Shown: one piece after another, positions 15,459-22,220 of the stretch
Layout: the number at the start of each line of letters is the position of its first letter
How positions within the stretch are numbered: the stretch's first letter is position 1
NCBI GenBank assembly: GCA_900544205.1
Contig: UQUG01000026.1
Span: 1 to 23,928 of the forward strand
Length of the DNA stretch: 23,928 nucleotides
Direction: 5' to 3'
Source: an uncultured Collinsella sp.
Lineage (GTDB): Bacteria > Actinomycetota > Coriobacteriia > Coriobacteriales > Coriobacteriaceae
Position numbers and translations under genes: made by a program
The notes under the pieces: model-generated
What the model was told of the DNA's origin: nothing
The model's input: the letters and a program-made list of their open reading frames with translations, nothing else
The model's database searches: none

Positions 15459-15487
15459 TTGCATCCCCGAAGATCTTCCCCTATAGT
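15459..15487 (+). promoter_or_regulatory. tRNA-Ala promoter
   Basis: TTGCAT (15459-15464) and TATAGT (15482-15487) are separated by 17 nt, a good sigma-70-type match ending 13 nt before the tRNA. Confidence 0.75.
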
Positions 15488-15500
15488 ACTACCTCGTCAC

Positions 15501-15576
15501 GGGGGCGTAGCTCAGCTGGGAGAGCGCTTGACTGGCAGTCAAGAGGTCAGGGGTTCGATCCCCCTCGTCTCCACCA
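15501..15576 (+). tRNA. tRNA-Ala, anticodon GGC
   Basis: This folds as a complete 76-nt cloverleaf: acceptor stem GGGGGCG/CGTCTCC, D arm from 15510, anticodon stem CTTGA/TCAAG with loop CTGGCAG (anticodon GGC at 15534-15536), T arm AGGGG-TTCGATC-CCCCT, and an encoded CCA end. Pair 3-70 is G-U, the main identity element for alanyl-tRNA synthetase, which confirms the assignment. It reads GCC, a codon expected to be frequent in this G+C-rich genome. Confidence 0.97.
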
Positions 15577-15586
15577 CCGTGAATGT

Positions 15587-15616
15587 AAAGGCCACTCGAT
15601 TGAGTGGCCTTTTTTA
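15587..15616 (+). terminator. Intrinsic terminator after tRNA-Ala
   Basis: AGGCCACTC (15589-15597) and GAGTGGCCT (15602-15610) form a 9-bp stem with a GATT loop. It is followed by TTTTT and preceded by AA, so it is a classical rho-independent terminator, 10 nt past the tRNA. Confidence 0.92.
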
Positions 15617-15632
15617 TTTGCGATAACTTTTG

Positions 15633-15665
15633 ATTCCCATTTGGGGAGAGACTCCAAATGGGGAT
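15633..15665 (-). terminator. Hairpin downstream of the RhuM-Fic gene
   Basis: CCCATTTGG (15636-15644) pairs with CCAAATGGG (15654-15662), extended outward by a T-G wobble and two A-T pairs. It lies 63 nt beyond the RhuM-Fic stop. The minus-strand sequence after it is A-rich, so termination strength is doubtful. Confidence 0.4.
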
Positions 15666-15727
15666 GTTCCAAAGTCGCCAGATTGAAACCTGTCCCTAAA
15701 TACGAGGTTGTGAACCAGCCTCTTCAT

Positions 15728-16663
15728 CTACTCCAAAAAATTCATAACCAGCGAGATCATGGACTCTTTTTCTTCAGGTCTCGACTCAGCAATCATGAGC
15801 GCGACAGCAACAAGCGTGCTGTCTGCGATTCGTTTGTCTAAGCCGCGAAAAAGCAGTCCGTTGCGATCTAGATAGTAGAGAAAGAGGCTGCATCCGATTC
15901 GCTTGTTTCCATCGAGAAATGAATGGTTTTTGATGATGAGGTACAACAGATTTGCTGCTTTTTCCTGTACGGATCGATAAAGGTCTTGGCCACCAAACGA
16001 CTGGTTGATTACCGAGATACTGCTGCGGAAGGACTCATCTTTTTCTACGCCAAATAGGTCGCTCGTAAATCGGCTGCGCATTTGGGCTATTAATCTCATA
16101 CAGAGCTCGTATTCGAGTGTGTATACCCCAGTTTGTCCCTTGGGCCGATCAATGGATTCTCGATCGTACTCATCGAGCAGTTTAAAGACATCCATATAGC
16201 TCTCAACGATATCGAGTATCTCACGAGAGCCGAGGTCCTCGGGTAGACGTTCGATAATCTGAGCGACTGTCCCTAGTTGCTCGAGTCTACGTTCGTTTTC
16301 AACGTGTCCTTGTATAATAAACTTGTTGAGCACATTGGTTGCCCAGCGACGGAATTCAACACCGCGTTGAGATTTAACGCGGTATCCAATGGACAATATC
16401 ATGTCTAAGCTGTAATGATCAGTTTGATATCTTTTGCCGTCAGCAGCAGTTGTCGCAAATTTTGCGACAACTGAATCATCGTCGCTTAATTCCTCTTTTA
16501 AAGCGTTGTTGATATGCTTGCCGATTGTTTTGACATCCCTATCAAACAGCGCTGCCATCTCATTGCGGGTCAGCCATACAGTTTCGCTTCCTTTGTCAAT
16601 CACAACAGGAATCGTGACCTCTCGGTCGTTGGATTCAAAGAGAACAATCTGATTTCCATTCAT
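15728..16663 (-). CDS. RhuM-family protein with C-terminal Fic/Doc domain
   Basis: A 311-residue protein. Residues 1-120 match the RhuM family (TVWLTRNEMAALF, VKTIGKHINNAL, then the YSLDMILSIGYRVKSQRGVEFRRWA segment ending near residue 107). Residues 175-311 are a Fic/Doc fold with the core NHSFLDGNKR at 246-255 (His247, Asp251, Asn253, Lys254, Arg255). Fic proteins usually transfer AMP and Doc proteins phosphorylate EF-Tu. The motif fits either use. RhuM was named from a Salmonella pathogenicity island, and its role is not settled. No auto-inhibitory helix or separate Phd-type antitoxin is evident. The start is set at the ATG with GGAG 8 nt upstream. The frame stays open 14 codons further to a TTG at 16705. 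Lower G+C than the neighbouring glycogen genes indicates acquired DNA. A toxin or phage-defence role is inference only. Confidence 0.85.
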   Translation of the reverse strand: MNGNQIVLFESNDREVTIPVVIDKGSETVWLTRNEMAALFDRDVKTIGKHINNALKEELSDDDSVVAKFATTAADGKRYQTDHYSLDMILSIGYRVKSQRGVEFRRWATNVLNKFIIQGHVENERRLEQLGTVAQIIERLPEDLGSREILDIVESYMDVFKLLDEYDRESIDRPKGQTGVYTLEYELCMRLIAQMRSRFTSDLFGVEKDESFRSSISVINQSFGGQDLYRSVQEKAANLLYLIIKNHSFLDGNKRIGCSLFLYYLDRNGLLFRGLDKRIADSTLVAVALMIAESRPEEKESMISLVMNFLE

Positions 16664-16765
16664 TTTCGCGCTCCACATCAATCCATTGGGCACATGCATG
16701 TCCAATTCGATACTCGATTGTCTGCCGAACTTTATGGGTGCCGGCCAGCAGGGGCGCGTACCTGC

Positions 16766-16825
16766 CTAAGGGCTCTGAGTGACGGTCTCTGTAAATAAAG
16801 CATCCATCTCGCCGATACGTACCAT
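16766..16825 (-). CDS. Very short ORF upstream of RhuM-Fic
   Basis: An ATG with a strong GGAGG 6 nt upstream opens a 19-codon ORF (MVRIGEMDALFTETVTQSP) ending in TAG. Past that stop the -1 frame stays open for 44 more codons to a TGA inside the start of the RhuM-Fic gene. It may be a leader peptide, the remnant of a small gene broken by a frameshift, or a chance ORF. No homology is recognised. It is included because the ribosome-binding site and the operator-like palindrome 55 nt upstream indicate a transcribed, translated start. Confidence 0.35.
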   Translation of the reverse strand: MVRIGEMDALFTETVTQSP

Positions 16826-16879
16826 TGGGGGCCTCCGTACCGGCTCACGTTGCCCGTATACCTTTGACTCTATTCTATC

Positions 16880-16905
16880 AGATATAGAACGCATGTTCTA
16901 TATCT
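16880..16905. promoter_or_regulatory. Operator-like palindrome upstream of the RhuM-Fic gene
   Basis: AGATATAGAAC (16880-16890) and GTTCTATATCT (16895-16905) are perfect 11-bp arms with a 4-nt spacer in A+T-rich DNA. On the minus strand TAGAAT, directly downstream, is a plausible -10 element. This suggests a repressor site overlapping the promoter of the short ORF and RhuM-Fic gene, possibly autoregulation by the RhuM-Fic protein or a lost partner. Confidence 0.55.
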
Positions 16906-17541
16906 ATTCTCCTCCATTTTCTGAGAGCCTCGTACTTGGAGACGGGATCGTCAACCTCGCCCGATAAACCTTACGCCCACATCTAGCTGCATCCCAAAAG
17001 TTGCCCAACAATCTGCCTCAAAATGCGTTGACTCTGTAGTCAGGCGTGTCTATTGTGCAATGGGCTTCTTCGCAATGCGACGCCCACGCTAACACCCATA
17101 AAAAGTTGCGCAATTACCTTCCCGGTTTTGTACAAAGTTTGTTAGCCAAACATAATAGTTTGAGCAATTCACACCGCCAGCGATACAACTCAGGCAGTAA
17201 TCGTCAACCCACGCACCCCCATAAACCTGCGGCAATGTATGCAAGACGGCTCAATATCCCCCATAACCACGGCAAATCAACAATATGTTGCTCAACACGC
17301 CCCAAAACGTATGGGCCACCTGCTGTGCTAGGATACCTGATGTTACATGGGTTCAACTGTGCTCACGGCTCTAGTAAGTCGCAAAGCGCAGGGTCGATCA
17401 GCATCCGGCCGTAACGGCGGTGCCAGAAAAACCACGAGCTCCAATAGCGTCGTCATGCGTATCGCATCGAATGACTTTGTTCTTGTCTATGTGATGCTGT
17501 TCTTTCGACTCGATATTTCATGACAAATTGCAGCAGTCCTG
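16906..17541. other. Stretch without a convincing gene
   Basis: No ORF here has a recognisable domain, good ribosome-binding site or neighbour-like codon use. The longest open frame (17046-17414, plus) encodes a Ser/His/Asn-rich sequence that looks like noise. A possible promoter is noted separately. A short hairpin, ATGCG-TAT-CGCAT, lies near 17456-17468. Base composition is lower in G+C than both flanks. Confidence 0.6.
17028..17056 (+). promoter_or_regulatory. Possible promoter for the loaP-capsule transcript
   Basis: TTGACT (17028-17033) and TATTGT (17051-17056) are separated by exactly 17 nt. If used, it gives a leader of about 740 nt before loaP that contains the three hairpins listed next. 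A weaker pair, TTGTCT and GAATAT, lies near 17688-17716, inside the structured region. Confidence 0.35.
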
Positions 17542-17601
17542 CAGCTGTTTGCGTGCGGTCCAGTTTTGTTCCCGCTTGACTGGGTCGCACGCAGCCAGCT
17601 G
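17542..17601 (+). ncRNA. Leader hairpin A (strong stem-loop upstream of loaP)
   Basis: GCGTGCGGTCCAG (17551-17563) pairs with CTGGGTCGCACGC (17580-17592) over 13 bp, two of them G-U. Outside a symmetric 3x3 internal loop, CAGCTG (17542-17547) pairs with CAGCTG (17596-17601). The terminal loop is 16 nt. The G-U pairs form in the plus-strand RNA and would be A-C mismatches in the antisense, which supports a structure acting in the loaP-sense transcript. No known riboswitch is recognised. Confidence 0.5.
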
Positions 17602-17603
17602 GG

Positions 17604-17635
17604 GACGCGGTCTTTTTGCGATACACGTCCGCGTC
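17604..17635 (+). ncRNA. Leader hairpin B
   Basis: GACGCGG (17604-17610) pairs with CCGCGTC (17629-17635) over 7 bp. The loop begins TCTTTTT. It is stacked 2 nt after hairpin A. Confidence 0.45.
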
Positions 17636-17697
17636 TCTAGCCACTGCGCTTATACATACCGTTTACGGTGGGGCAGAGCCACGTGCTTGTCTAACTG

Positions 17698-17770
17698 GGC
17701 TCAGGGTTTGAATATGGAGCGCCTTCGCGCACAAGCGCCCTGGCGAAGCCATACCCAAACCCCGTGAGCC
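17698..17770 (+). ncRNA. Leader hairpin C directly before loaP
   Basis: GGCTCA (17698-17703) pairs with TGAGCC (17765-17770), GGGTTTG (17704-17710) with CAAACCC (17756-17762), TATGG (17713-17717) with CCATA (17749-17753), and CTTCGC (17723-17728) with GCGAAG (17743-17748). This gives a long stem of 24 pairs broken only by small bulges. It ends about 15 nt before the AAGGGGG ribosome-binding site of loaP, a position suited to control of loaP or of the whole operon. Confidence 0.5.
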
Positions 17771-17799
17771 ACACGTAAGACAGCAAGGGGGTGGTGCTC

Positions 17800-18345
17800 G
17801 TGTGGTATGTGATTCAGGTCATTAACGGTCGCGAAGACGTAATGCGCGAGCGCATTGAGCGTGTGGTGCCGGGTGGCGCCATGCAGGAGCTCTTTTATCC
17901 CCAATTTCAAACCGAGATCAAGGTGCACGGCGAATGGGTCAATACGACCAAGCCGCTTTTTCCCGGTTATCTTATCTGCGATACGGCAGATCCCCGAACC
18001 GTGCAACAGTATCTGCTGTGCATGGATGACTTTGCACGGGTGCTATCCCAGGACGGTCAGTTTGTGCCGCTGGCAAAAGAAGAGACCCAGCTCATTGGCA
18101 GTTTTACGCATAGGGGAGATCGCGTAGTTCCCATGAGTGAGGCCTTAAAGGACGGCGACCAGGTCGTAGTGACGGCAGGTCCGCTGCTGGGCTACGAAGG
18201 CCTTATCAAAACCATTAACAGACGCAAGAGCACTGCTTATTTGGAGCTCGACCTGTGCGGCCGACGCGTAACTACGCGCGTTGGCCTTGCCGTGCTTTCA
18301 GCCGAGCAGCGCGTAATGCGAAACCTAAAAAGGGCGATTGCCTAG
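17800..18345 (+). CDS. loaP: LoaP-type NusG paralogue (processive antiterminator)
   Basis: A 181-residue specialised NusG. The NGN domain spans 1-105, starting MWYVIQVINGREDVM, with the RNA-polymerase-facing segment KPLFPGYLIC at 51-60. A KOW motif, GDQVVVTAGPLLGYEG, lies at 119-134. LoaP proteins travel with RNA polymerase and suppress termination within long polysaccharide or natural-product operons. LoaP is recruited by an RNA hairpin, unlike RfaH, which uses a DNA ops element. The first position in a capsule operon supports LoaP. The GTG at 17800 is chosen because the protein then begins with the family-typical MWYV and AAGGGGG is 8 nt upstream. In-frame GTGs at 17791 and 17794 overlap that motif. 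Assignment to LoaP rather than another NusG paralogue rests on context. Confidence 0.85.
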   Translation: MWYVIQVINGREDVMRERIERVVPGGAMQELFYPQFQTEIKVHGEWVNTTKPLFPGYLICDTADPRTVQQYLLCMDDFARVLSQDGQFVPLAKEETQLIGSFTHRGDRVVPMSEALKDGDQVVVTAGPLLGYEGLIKTINRRKSTAYLELDLCGRRVTTRVGLAVLSAEQRVMRNLKRAIA

Positions 18346-18355
18346 CTGCAGGCGA

Positions 18356-18393
18356 CTGTTTAACGAGACAGGGAGGATCCCCGGGGGCGGGGA
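18356..18393 (+). other. Two small tandem hairpins between loaP and the sugar transferase
   Basis: CTGT (18356-18359) with ACAG (18368-18371), and TCCCC (18378-18382) with GGGGA (18389-18393), each form a short stem. They sit just before the start of the next gene. They could be a LoaP recruitment site or a translational control element. The first stem is weak. Confidence 0.25.
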
Positions 18394-18412
18394 CGTTGAC
18401 TTGAAGGAAATA

Positions 18413-19162
18413 GTGTCAGACAAAACTGAAAATTCAGTAGAAGCGCCGGTAGGGGCCTCGCTGGTTGCCCAAGCCATGAGCGGCGGCGACTCGAGCATGC
18501 GCTACAAGGCCATGCAGGCCGTGAAGGACTGGGGCAACTCGCGCCTTGCCTACCGCACAGCCAAGCGCGCCTTCGACATTGTGTTCAGCGGCTTCGTTCT
18601 GGCCGTCATCGCCGTGCCGAGCCTGGTGCTCGCCGCGGCAATCCGCCTGCAGAGCGAGGGCAACCCGTTCTACAGCCAGATCCGTGTGGGCCAGACCCAT
18701 CGCGACGGCAGCCTGTCCACCTTCCGCATGTGGAAGTTCAGGTCCATGTACAGGGACGCCGACGAGCGCCTCGTCGAGCTCAGGGGCCAGAACGAGATTG
18801 CCGGCGCCATGTTCAAGATGAGGAAGGACCCGCGCGTAACGAAGATCGGCAAGTTCATCCGCAAGCACTCCATCGACGAGTTTCCTCAGTTCCTCAATGT
18901 GTTCCTGGGCCAGATGTCGGTCGTGGGCCCGCGCCCGCCGCTGCCGAACGAGGTCGCGGAGTACACCGAGTACGACCTGCAGCGCCTGGCCGTGAAGCCG
19001 GGGATCACCGGCTGGTGGCAGGTCACGGAGCGCAACTCGACCGGGTTCGACGGCATGGTCCGCCGAGACCTGGAGTACATCGCCAAGCGCGGACCCATAA
19101 CGGACCTCAAGATCGTCGTCCTCACGGTGATTGAGGTCATCACCGGTAAGGGTGCGTGCTAA
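18413..19162 (+). CDS. Polyprenyl-phosphate phosphoglycosyl transferase (bacterial sugar transferase family)
   Basis: A 249-residue monotopic phosphoglycosyl transferase that begins repeat-unit assembly by moving a sugar-1-phosphate from a UDP-sugar to undecaprenyl phosphate at the inner membrane face. A hydrophobic re-entrant helix lies at about 53-76. The core follows, with the catalytic Asp155-Glu156 pair in HSIDEFPQ, then SVVGPRPPLPNE (169-180) and KPGITGWWQV (195-204). It is the short form of the family, lacking the N-terminal multi-helix region of WbaP/WcaJ. The start is uncertain. GTG at 18413 has GAAGGAA 4 nt before it, and TTG at 18401 is preceded by GGGGA. The UDP-sugar may be a HexNAc made by this locus, but specificity cannot be read off. 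Confidence 0.9.
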   Translation: MSDKTENSVEAPVGASLVAQAMSGGDSSMRYKAMQAVKDWGNSRLAYRTAKRAFDIVFSGFVLAVIAVPSLVLAAAIRLQSEGNPFYSQIRVGQTHRDGSLSTFRMWKFRSMYRDADERLVELRGQNEIAGAMFKMRKDPRVTKIGKFIRKHSIDEFPQFLNVFLGQMSVVGPRPPLPNEVAEYTEYDLQRLAVKPGITGWWQVTERNSTGFDGMVRRDLEYIAKRGPITDLKIVVLTVIEVITGKGAC

Positions 19163-19938
19163 TGCTTCAGGACTATTCTAAATTCGTTGAGCTCAAGCGC
19201 GTTCCCGTAATCGATGTTCCGATCACGGGAACCAATATGTCTGAGTGTGTCGAGTTTCTCACTCGCCATATAGATGAGCTACATGGCGAATATATTTGTG
19301 TTTCCAATGCTCATACCTCGGTTATGGCCCATGACGACCCTTCCTATTGGGCCTGCCAAGCTGACTCCCTCATGTCCGTTCCCGACGGCAAGCCTTTATC
19401 TGTCGTCGGACGTAAAACAATAGAGTCTATGGGGCGTGTAACTGGACCCGATCTGATGCGAGAGATATTCAATATTTCCTTGCAGCAAGGATGGAGCCAT
19501 TACTTCTACGGTAACGAGCAGAAGAATCTCGACGCTCTCAAAAATTCACTTCAAGAGGATTATCCAGGCCTGGAAATCGCTGGCATGGAGCCTTCGGTTT
19601 TCCGACCGCTCTCCGACAGCGAGAAGCGAGACCTTTCGCGACGTATCGCTGATTCGGATGCAGACTTCGCATGGATTGCTCTTGGCGCGCCCCGTCAAGA
19701 AGTTCTTATGCACGAGCTCAAGGGAGGGCCACAACCGTTGATGATCGGTGTTGGCGGAGCGTTCAACGTTCTCGCCGGCGTGGTGCCAGAGGCGCCGATG
19801 TGGATGCAAAACCTGAGTCTCGAGTGGCTATACAGACTTATTCAAGAGCCGAAGCGGCTTTTCAAACGATACCTCGTAACTAATACGAAATTTCTCTTTT
19901 ACCAGTTTACAAAAGCCAAACGTAAGGAAGGCAAATAG
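19162..19938 (+). CDS. WecG/TagA/CpsF-family (GT26) glycosyltransferase
   Basis: A 258-residue GT26 enzyme, which typically adds the second sugar (ManNAc or related) to an undecaprenyl-diphosphate-linked sugar on the cytoplasmic membrane face. Family landmarks are ICVSNAHTSV (45-54), SVPDGKPL (72-79), RVTGPDLM (92-99), YFYGNEQ, and IALGAPRQE in the C-terminal half. The C-terminus is basic (FLFYQFTKAKRKEGK), consistent with membrane association. The ATG overlaps the upstream stop as TAATG, so translation is coupled to the phosphoglycosyl transferase. Codon use is clearly less G+C-rich than in the genes on both sides, suggesting a separately acquired module. Confidence 0.9.
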   Translation: MLQDYSKFVELKRVPVIDVPITGTNMSECVEFLTRHIDELHGEYICVSNAHTSVMAHDDPSYWACQADSLMSVPDGKPLSVVGRKTIESMGRVTGPDLMREIFNISLQQGWSHYFYGNEQKNLDALKNSLQEDYPGLEIAGMEPSVFRPLSDSEKRDLSRRIADSDADFAWIALGAPRQEVLMHELKGGPQPLMIGVGGAFNVLAGVVPEAPMWMQNLSLEWLYRLIQEPKRLFKRYLVTNTKFLFYQFTKAKRKEGK

Positions 19939-20997
19939 ATGAACGATTCGACCACCTTTAAAGACAAGACCCTGATGATCACGGGCGGCACCGGCTCGTT
20001 CGGCAACACCGTGCTCAAGCACTTCATGAACACCGACCTGGCCGAGATCCGTATCTTCTCGCGTGACGAGAAGAAGCAGGACGACATGCGCCACCGCCTG
20101 CAGGAGAAGTCCCCGGAGCTCGCCTCCAAGGTTCGCTTCTTCATCGGCGACGTCCGCAACGCCCAGAGCGTGCGCGACGCCATGCACGGCGTGGACTACA
20201 TCTTCCACGCCGCCGCCCTCAAGCAGGTGCCCTCCTGCGAGTTCTTCCCCATGGAGGCCGTGCGAACCAACGTCATCGGCACGGACAACGTCCTGCACGC
20301 AGCCATCGACGAGGGCGTCGACCGCGTCGTGTGCCTGTCCACCGACAAGGCCGCCTACCCCATCAACGCCATGGGCAAGTCCAAGGCCATGATGGAGTCC
20401 ATCATCTACGCCAACGCCCGCAACGGCGCCGGCCGCACCACCATCTGCTGCACCCGCTACGGCAACGTCATGTGCTCGCGCGGCAGCGTCATCCCGCTGT
20501 TCATCGACCGCATCCGGAAAGGGGAGCCGCTCACGGTCACCGACCCCAACATGACCCGCTTCCTCATGAACCTCGATGAGGCCGTCGACCTGGTGCAGTT
20601 CGCGTTCGAGCACGCCAACCCCGGCGACCTGTTCATTCAGAAGGCCCCCGCCTCCACGATCGGCGACCTCGCCGAGGCCGTGCAGGAGGTCTTCGGCCGC
20701 GTTGGCACCCAGGTCATCGGCACCCGCCACGGCGAGAAGCTCTACGAGACCCTCATGACCCGCGAGGAGCGCCTGAGGTCCGAGGACATGGGCGGCTACT
20801 ACCGCGTGGCCTGCGACTCGCGCGACCTGAACTACGACAAGTTCGTCGTCGACGGCGAGGTGGAGACCCAGGCCGACGAGTCCTACACCTCCCACAACAC
20901 CGAGAGGCTCGACGTGGAGGGCACCATCGCCAAGATCAAGACCGCCGAGTACGTGCAGCTGGCACTCGAGGGCCGCGAGCACGAGGCGGTGCAGTAG
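19939..20997 (+). CDS. capE: UDP-GlcNAc 4,6-dehydratase / 5-epimerase (CapE/FnlA type)
   Basis: A 352-residue extended SDR enzyme of the polysaccharide-biosynthesis CapD/CapE group. The NAD(P)-binding loop is TGGTGSFG (15-22). The active site is LSTDKAAYPINAMGKSK (133-149), with Asp136 and Lys137, and Met145 in place of the usual SDR tyrosine in the YxxxK motif (MxxxK, Lys149), which is a hallmark of CapE-type enzymes. The single-domain length of about 350 separates it from the membrane-anchored CapD/PglF form of about 600 residues. It should convert UDP-GlcNAc to a 4-keto-6-deoxy hexose, the first step to UDP-L-FucNAc. The start codon immediately follows the upstream stop, with AAGGAAGG before it. 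CapF and CapG follow directly, which confirms the pathway. Confidence 0.93.
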   Translation: MNDSTTFKDKTLMITGGTGSFGNTVLKHFMNTDLAEIRIFSRDEKKQDDMRHRLQEKSPELASKVRFFIGDVRNAQSVRDAMHGVDYIFHAAALKQVPSCEFFPMEAVRTNVIGTDNVLHAAIDEGVDRVVCLSTDKAAYPINAMGKSKAMMESIIYANARNGAGRTTICCTRYGNVMCSRGSVIPLFIDRIRKGEPLTVTDPNMTRFLMNLDEAVDLVQFAFEHANPGDLFIQKAPASTIGDLAEAVQEVFGRVGTQVIGTRHGEKLYETLMTREERLRSEDMGGYYRVACDSRDLNYDKFVVDGEVETQADESYTSHNTERLDVEGTIAKIKTAEYVQLALEGREHEAVQ

Positions 20998-20998
20998 G

Positions 20999-22216
20999 GT
21001 GCGCGTCCTCGTCACCGGCGCCAGGGGCTTCGTCGGCAGGAACCTCTGCTGCGCGCTGAAGAACATAAGGGACGGCAAGGACCGCCGCGCCAAATACCAG
21101 GCACTCCTTCCCCTCGAGGTCATGGAGTACGACATCGACTCGACGCCCGGGGAGCTGGAGGACTACTGCTCCCGCGCCGACTTCGTCTTCAACCTGGCCG
21201 GCGTCAACCGCCCAAAGGAGCAATCCGAGTTCATGGAGGGCAACTTCGGGTTCGCCTCCACGCTGCTCGAGACGCTCGAGCGACACGGCAACAGGTGCCC
21301 CGTCATGCTCTCCAGCTCCGCGCAGGCGAGCCTGTCGGGCCGCTTCGAGGGCTCGGCCTACGGCGAGTCCAAGCTGGCGGGGGAGGGCCTGTTCCGCGAG
21401 TACTCGGAGCGCACCGGGGCGCCGGTGCTCATCTACCGCTTCCCCAACCTCTACGGCAAGTGGTGCCGCCCGCGCTACAACTCCGCCGTGGCGACCTTCT
21501 GCGACGCCATCGCCAACGGCCGCCCCTACACCGTCAACGACCCCTCCGTCGAGCTGGAGCTCCTCTACATCGACGACCTGGTCGACGAGATGCTGGGTGC
21601 GCTGCTGGGGCGTGAGCACCGCTGCGGATACGACGGGCTGGAGCGCGTCGACGGTGACGGGTTCTGCTACGTCCCGGAGACCGATGTGAAGACCCTGGGC
21701 GAGATCGTCTGCCTGCTCGACGGCTTCCGAGATAGCCGCGAGACGCTCTCGGTGCCCGACCTGACCGAGGGCTCCTTCTCCAAGAAGCTCTGGAGCACGT
21801 TCCTGTCCTACTACGAGCCGGGGCACTTCGCCTACGGACTCAGGCCCAACGTGGACGGCCGCGGCTCGTTCACCGAGTTCCTGCGCACGCCCGAGCGCGG
21901 CCAGGTCTCGATCAACGTGTCCAGGCCCGGGATCACCAAGGGCAACCACTGGCACATGAGCAAGTGGGAGAGGTTTCTGGTGGTGTCCGGCACCGCGTCG
22001 ATCAAGCTCAGGAAGGTGGGGGAGGACGCCGACGGCAACCCGTTCCCCGTCGACGAGTATGTCGTCTCGGGTTCCGACATGCGGGCCGTGGAGATGATTC
22101 CCGGCTACACGCACTCCATCACCAACCTGTCCGACACCGAGGACCTCGTGACGGTCATGTGGGCCAACGAGCCCTTCGACCCCGAGAACCCCGACACCTA
22201 CTACGAGGAGGTCTAG
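20999..22216 (+). CDS. capF: CapF-type reductase/epimerase with C-terminal cupin domain (UDP-L-FucNAc pathway)
   Basis: A 405-residue two-domain enzyme. Residues 1-270 are an SDR domain with GARGFVG (7-13) and catalytic YGESK (Tyr121, Lys125), expected to reduce the 4-keto group. The C-terminal 110 residues are a cupin with GNHWH (315-319), Glu324 and His372 as likely metal ligands, matching the CapF domain that epimerises at C3. Together they make UDP-N-acetyl-L-talosamine from the CapE product. The GTG start is 1 nt after the capE stop, so translation is probably coupled. The architecture is full length. Confidence 0.93.
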   Translation: MRVLVTGARGFVGRNLCCALKNIRDGKDRRAKYQALLPLEVMEYDIDSTPGELEDYCSRADFVFNLAGVNRPKEQSEFMEGNFGFASTLLETLERHGNRCPVMLSSSAQASLSGRFEGSAYGESKLAGEGLFREYSERTGAPVLIYRFPNLYGKWCRPRYNSAVATFCDAIANGRPYTVNDPSVELELLYIDDLVDEMLGALLGREHRCGYDGLERVDGDGFCYVPETDVKTLGEIVCLLDGFRDSRETLSVPDLTEGSFSKKLWSTFLSYYEPGHFAYGLRPNVDGRGSFTEFLRTPERGQVSINVSRPGITKGNHWHMSKWERFLVVSGTASIKLRKVGEDADGNPFPVDEYVVSGSDMRAVEMIPGYTHSITNLSDTEDLVTVMWANEPFDPENPDTYYEEV

Positions 22217-22220
22217 CCGC

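Noticed and set aside
17046..17414. 122-codon plus-strand frame in the region upstream of loaP
   Set aside because: GTG start without a ribosome-binding site, Ser/His/Asn-rich composition, no recognisable domain, and a codon pattern unlike the neighbours.
15501..17799. tRNA-Ala as an integration site for an island carrying the RhuM-Fic gene
   Set aside because: No second copy of the tRNA 3' end and no integrase were seen in the window, so there is no evidence of site-specific integration despite the lower G+C.
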